NCBI GenBank assembly: GCA_937915045.1
Contig: CALDNM010000013.1
Span: 1-7,766 of the forward strand
Source: an uncultured Clostridia bacterium
GTDB lineage: Bacteria > Bacillota > Clostridia > Peptostreptococcales > Anaerovoracaceae
Direction: 5' to 3'
DNA: 7,766 nucleotides
The notes beneath the pieces were generated by a model that did no database searches, was not told where the DNA came from, and was given only the letters and a program-made list of their open reading frames with translations. Position numbers and translations under genes: made by a program. This document shows positions 6,206-7,766 of the stretch, in pieces; within the stretch, counting starts at the first letter, position 1; each line of letters opens with the position of its first letter.

Positions 6206-7412
6206 TGTTGTTTTTCCTTTCTTTATTTCCCGCGGCGGATCTTGCCGAGGACGTGTTGTAAATTTTATGGACAGCGTAACATAGCACGCCTGTTATTATC
6301 ATGACAGGAGCTGTATATCCAACAGGTGTATCGATCGTCATGAACAGCCTGTATATGATGAATCCGACGAGCCACAGCGCAAGATTTATCCAGCTGAAGT
6401 TTGCTTTTGAGTGATCTTCTTTGAGAATGAACGCGTCTGTGATCATGATAGCTATCATCGGCGCGAACACTGAGCCGATAAGGTAGAGAAAATTCTGCAC
6501 CTGAGTTATAGGCGTGAGGATGGCAAGTGCCGTTCCCATGACAGTAATGACGATAGCCGCTTTTTTCTCGCTGATATTTTTGCTTATGCTGACCGCGCTG
6601 ACTCCCGCTGAGTAAGCGTCGAGGAACGTGGTGGTGACCGTCGAGAATATTATTATGATGAGTCCTGCTATGCCGAGTCCGGCCTGCATCATTATCGTCG
6701 CGATATCGCTCTGGCCTGTGAGGATCGCCGCGCCCATTCCTATGACGAACATCCAGCAGCTCGTGATGAAATATACGGATACGCTGACAGCTGTCGCCGC
6801 TTTTTTCTTTTTCGCGAATCTCGTATAGTCGGATATGAGAGGAAGCCACGAAAGCGGCATTGCCGCAGCGAGCTCTACTCCCGCGCCGAATGTGAGACCG
6901 CCTGAAGCCGTGGCTCCTAGGCCGCCGCTCCTGAATACTACTACGCTTAGAACTACTGTCAATATGAAGAGCCCTGCCATAGCGACAGTGTTCACAGGAC
7001 CGAGGTTCCTTATGCCGATAAGGAGCCATACGATTATGAGCGCGCCTATGACGAGGCACCACACCCACGAACCGGTTTTGATGACCGCGTTCGCCGCGAC
7101 TGCTCCGCTTATGATCATTACTGCCGTCCAGCCGATAAGCTGAAGAACATTAAGAGACGAGAACAGAAGAGAACCTCTCTGTCCGAACGAAGACTTCACA
7201 GTCTCCATGGAACTCACTTCTTTGCGAGCGCCGATAAGTCCCGCGAGGAACAGCGGTACGCAGCCGATGACGTGTCCCAGCAGTATCGCCAGCACGCCGT
7301 TTTTGAATCCGAGAGGAGCCAGGAACGTACCTGTCAGGATCTCGGCTATCGATACCGCGGCGCCGAACCATATAAGTCCGTTCGCGAATATCGAAGTTTT
7401 CTTTTCTTCCAT
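6198..7412 (-). CDS. cytX: CytX-type hydroxymethylpyrimidine transporter (NCS1 family)
   Basis: A 404-residue inner-membrane permease of the nucleobase:cation symporter-1 family, with about 12 hydrophobic segments from residue 11 to about 383 and a basic, Asn-rich tail. The N-terminal region (ANGLIWFGAAVSIAEILTGT, 10-29) and PLSWLPLISDYTRFAKKK (186-203) carry the NCS1 signature around the conserved DYTRF. DAYSAGVSAVSI (265-276) matches the helix 8 region of the CytX/CodB group. CytX is assigned to uptake of HMP, the pyrimidine precursor of thiamin, on the basis of its linkage to thi genes and TPP riboswitches; the same holds here, where it leads a thiM-thiE-thiD operon. Cytosine uptake (CodB-like) is the alternative, made unlikely by context. 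The ATG at 7412 has AAGGAGG 10 bases upstream. The frame stays open further, to 7511, but that part covers the riboswitch and terminator and is not coding. Confidence 0.93.
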   Translation of the reverse strand: MEEKKTSIFANGLIWFGAAVSIAEILTGTFLAPLGFKNGVLAILLGHVIGCVPLFLAGLIGARKEVSSMETVKSSFGQRGSLLFSSLNVLQLIGWTAVMIISGAVAANAVIKTGSWVWCLVIGALIIVWLLIGIRNLGPVNTVAMAGLFILTVVLSVVVFRSGGLGATASGGLTFGAGVELAAAMPLSWLPLISDYTRFAKKKKAATAVSVSVYFITSCWMFVIGMGAAILTGQSDIATIMMQAGLGIAGLIIIIFSTVTTTFLDAYSAGVSAVSISKNISEKKAAIVITVMGTALAILTPITQVQNFLYLIGSVFAPMIAIMITDAFILKEDHSKANFSWINLALWLVGFIIYRLFMTIDTPVGYTAPVMIITGVLCYAVHKIYNTSSARSAAGNKERKNNNA

Positions 7413-7437
7413 ATTATATTTTCCTCCTTGAATACAT

Positions 7438-7469
7438 AAAAAAACGGAAGGCCCTGTTTGGTCCTTCCG
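7438..7469 (-). terminator. Intrinsic terminator of the TPP riboswitch expression platform
   Basis: On the minus strand CGGAAGGACC (7469-7460) pairs with GGGCCTTCCG (7454-7445) around the loop AAACA, with one A/G mismatch. A run of seven T follows (7444-7438). It lies between the aptamer and the cytX ribosome binding site, the classic arrangement for transcription attenuation when TPP is bound. Confidence 0.92.
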
Positions 7470-7487
7470 GTCAGAAAACTTATATCT

Positions 7488-7575
7488 CCTCCCTACGTTG
7501 GCATTATCCAAATCAGGTTATAGGGTAGAAGTTTGAGTACTTCCTCTCAGCCCGCTGCTACGAGCTCCCCTGTCA
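7488..7575 (-). ncRNA. TPP riboswitch aptamer (THI element)
   Basis: Reading the minus strand, the conserved parts occur in order. GGGG (7570-7567) is followed by the P3 hairpin AGCUCG/CGGGCU (7566-7561 with 7554-7549). CUGAGA (7550-7545) is the pyrimidine-sensing loop. An extra arm GGAAGU/ACUUCU comes next, then ACCC, CCUGAU, and P5 UUGG/CCAA enclosing the invariant AUAAUG (7508-7503). The aptamer closes with GUAGGGA (7496-7490). These match the THI-box consensus almost base for base. The aptamer binds thiamin pyrophosphate in its own transcript. With the terminator just downstream, it should switch off cytX-thiM-thiE-thiD and probably the HAD gene when TPP is plentiful. The P1 closing stem looks unusually weak. 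Confidence 0.97.
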
Positions 7576-7591
7576 TTTTATTTACACACAC

Positions 7592-7621
7592 AGAATAACA
7601 CCGGGACAGGCTTTATGTCAA
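7592..7621 (-). promoter_or_regulatory. Promoter of the thi operon
   Basis: On the minus strand a perfect TTGACA (7621-7616) stands 18 bases before TATTCT (7597-7592, 4 of 6 with TATAAT), which is preceded by TGT as an extended -10. Transcription would begin near 7585, only about 15 bases before the aptamer core, as expected for a riboswitch leader. Confidence 0.72.
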
Positions 7622-7633
7622 TGTTTCGCGTGA

Positions 7634-7653
7634 TCAGATTAATGTCAGATTAA
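7634..7653. repeat. Direct repeat upstream of the thi promoter
   Basis: TCAGATTAA occurs at 7634-7642 and again at 7645-7653, an 11-base period, so the copies lie on the same face of the helix. The pair ends 12 bases upstream of the thi operon -35 box. It could be a protein-binding site or an AT-rich upstream element; no regulator is recognised. Confidence 0.4.
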
Positions 7654-7720
7654 AGGAAGGTGAAGCATACGTGAACTTTCGGTGAAAATGTCACTTTCAT
7701 CACAATATGGAAGAAATTAT

Positions 7721-7739
7721 CTGTTATCATTAATGACAG
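7721..7739. promoter_or_regulatory. Imperfect palindrome over a possible plus-strand promoter -10
   Basis: CTGTTATCATTAATGACAG is an imperfect 19-base inverted repeat with outer arms CTGT/ACAG, centred at 7730. TATCAT within it (7725-7730), preceded by TGT, resembles an extended -10 for a plus-strand gene beyond the window. No good -35 is seen. The remaining DNA from 7654 to 7766 has no gene or other clear feature. Confidence 0.3.
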
Positions 7740-7766
7740 AAACGTAATGAAATGACATCATGGGGG

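Noticed and set aside
7413..7511. N-terminal extension of CytX by 33 residues from an ATG at 7511
   Set aside because: The stretch coincides with the riboswitch 3' part and the terminator, whose bases explain it fully. A strong AAGGAGG sits before the ATG at 7412, and the NCS1 fold begins there.
7671..7703. Possible hairpin from GTGAA and TCAC elements
   Set aside because: The best pairing is only four bases with an AT loop and no T-run, so neither a terminator nor a stable RNA is supported. Kept only as a remark on half-sites.
7760..7766. ATG followed by GGG at the right edge as a gene start
   Set aside because: There is no Shine-Dalgarno sequence before it and only seven bases remain, so nothing can be supported.

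Overview
The window reads as ordinary chromosomal DNA from a Gram-positive anaerobe, probably a member of the Bacillota of clostridial type. This is an inference from several things: Shine-Dalgarno sites of AGGAGG type, a TTG start, heavy use of ATA (Ile) and AGA/AGG (Arg) at roughly balanced GC, a Rho-independent riboswitch terminator, and the resemblance of the proteins to clostridial families. No mobile element, CRISPR array, rRNA or tRNA is visible.

The left half (1-3255) is on the plus strand. It opens inside the 3' part of a membrane transporter gene, probably an amino-acid permease of the APC superfamily. This overlaps by 4 bases a complete 14-helix-type MFS transporter gene (475-1854). 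A flavodoxin-fold NAD(P)H oxidoreductase of the AzoR type follows (1883-2470). Directly after that stop codon lies a good extended -10 promoter, which should drive a separate membrane metalloprotease gene of the M50/site-2 family (2533-3255, TTG start).

The right half (3250-7621) is one minus-strand thiamin salvage operon. In transcription order it has a sigma-A-like promoter (7592-7621), a TPP riboswitch (about 7488-7575), an intrinsic terminator (7438-7469), cytX (hydroxymethylpyrimidine transporter), thiM (thiazole kinase), thiE (thiamin phosphate synthase), thiD (HMP/HMP-P kinase) and a HAD-family phosphatase. The first genes overlap and the later ones are 21 bases apart. The genes form a coherent route: CytX imports HMP, ThiD converts it to HMP-PP, ThiM phosphorylates salvaged thiazole alcohol, and ThiE joins the two into thiamin monophosphate. 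No de novo gene (thiC, thiG, thiH) and no thiL is in the window.

The HAD gene meets the M50 protease gene tail to tail, with the two coding regions overlapping by 6 bases. The last 145 bases, beyond the thi promoter, contain no gene, but hold an 11-bp-period direct repeat and a palindrome over a possible plus-strand promoter. The two observations most worth checking are a self-consistent anti-terminator pairing in the TPP riboswitch leader and the HAD phosphatase placed as the last gene of a TPP-controlled operon. I found no convincing evidence of a wholly new system.
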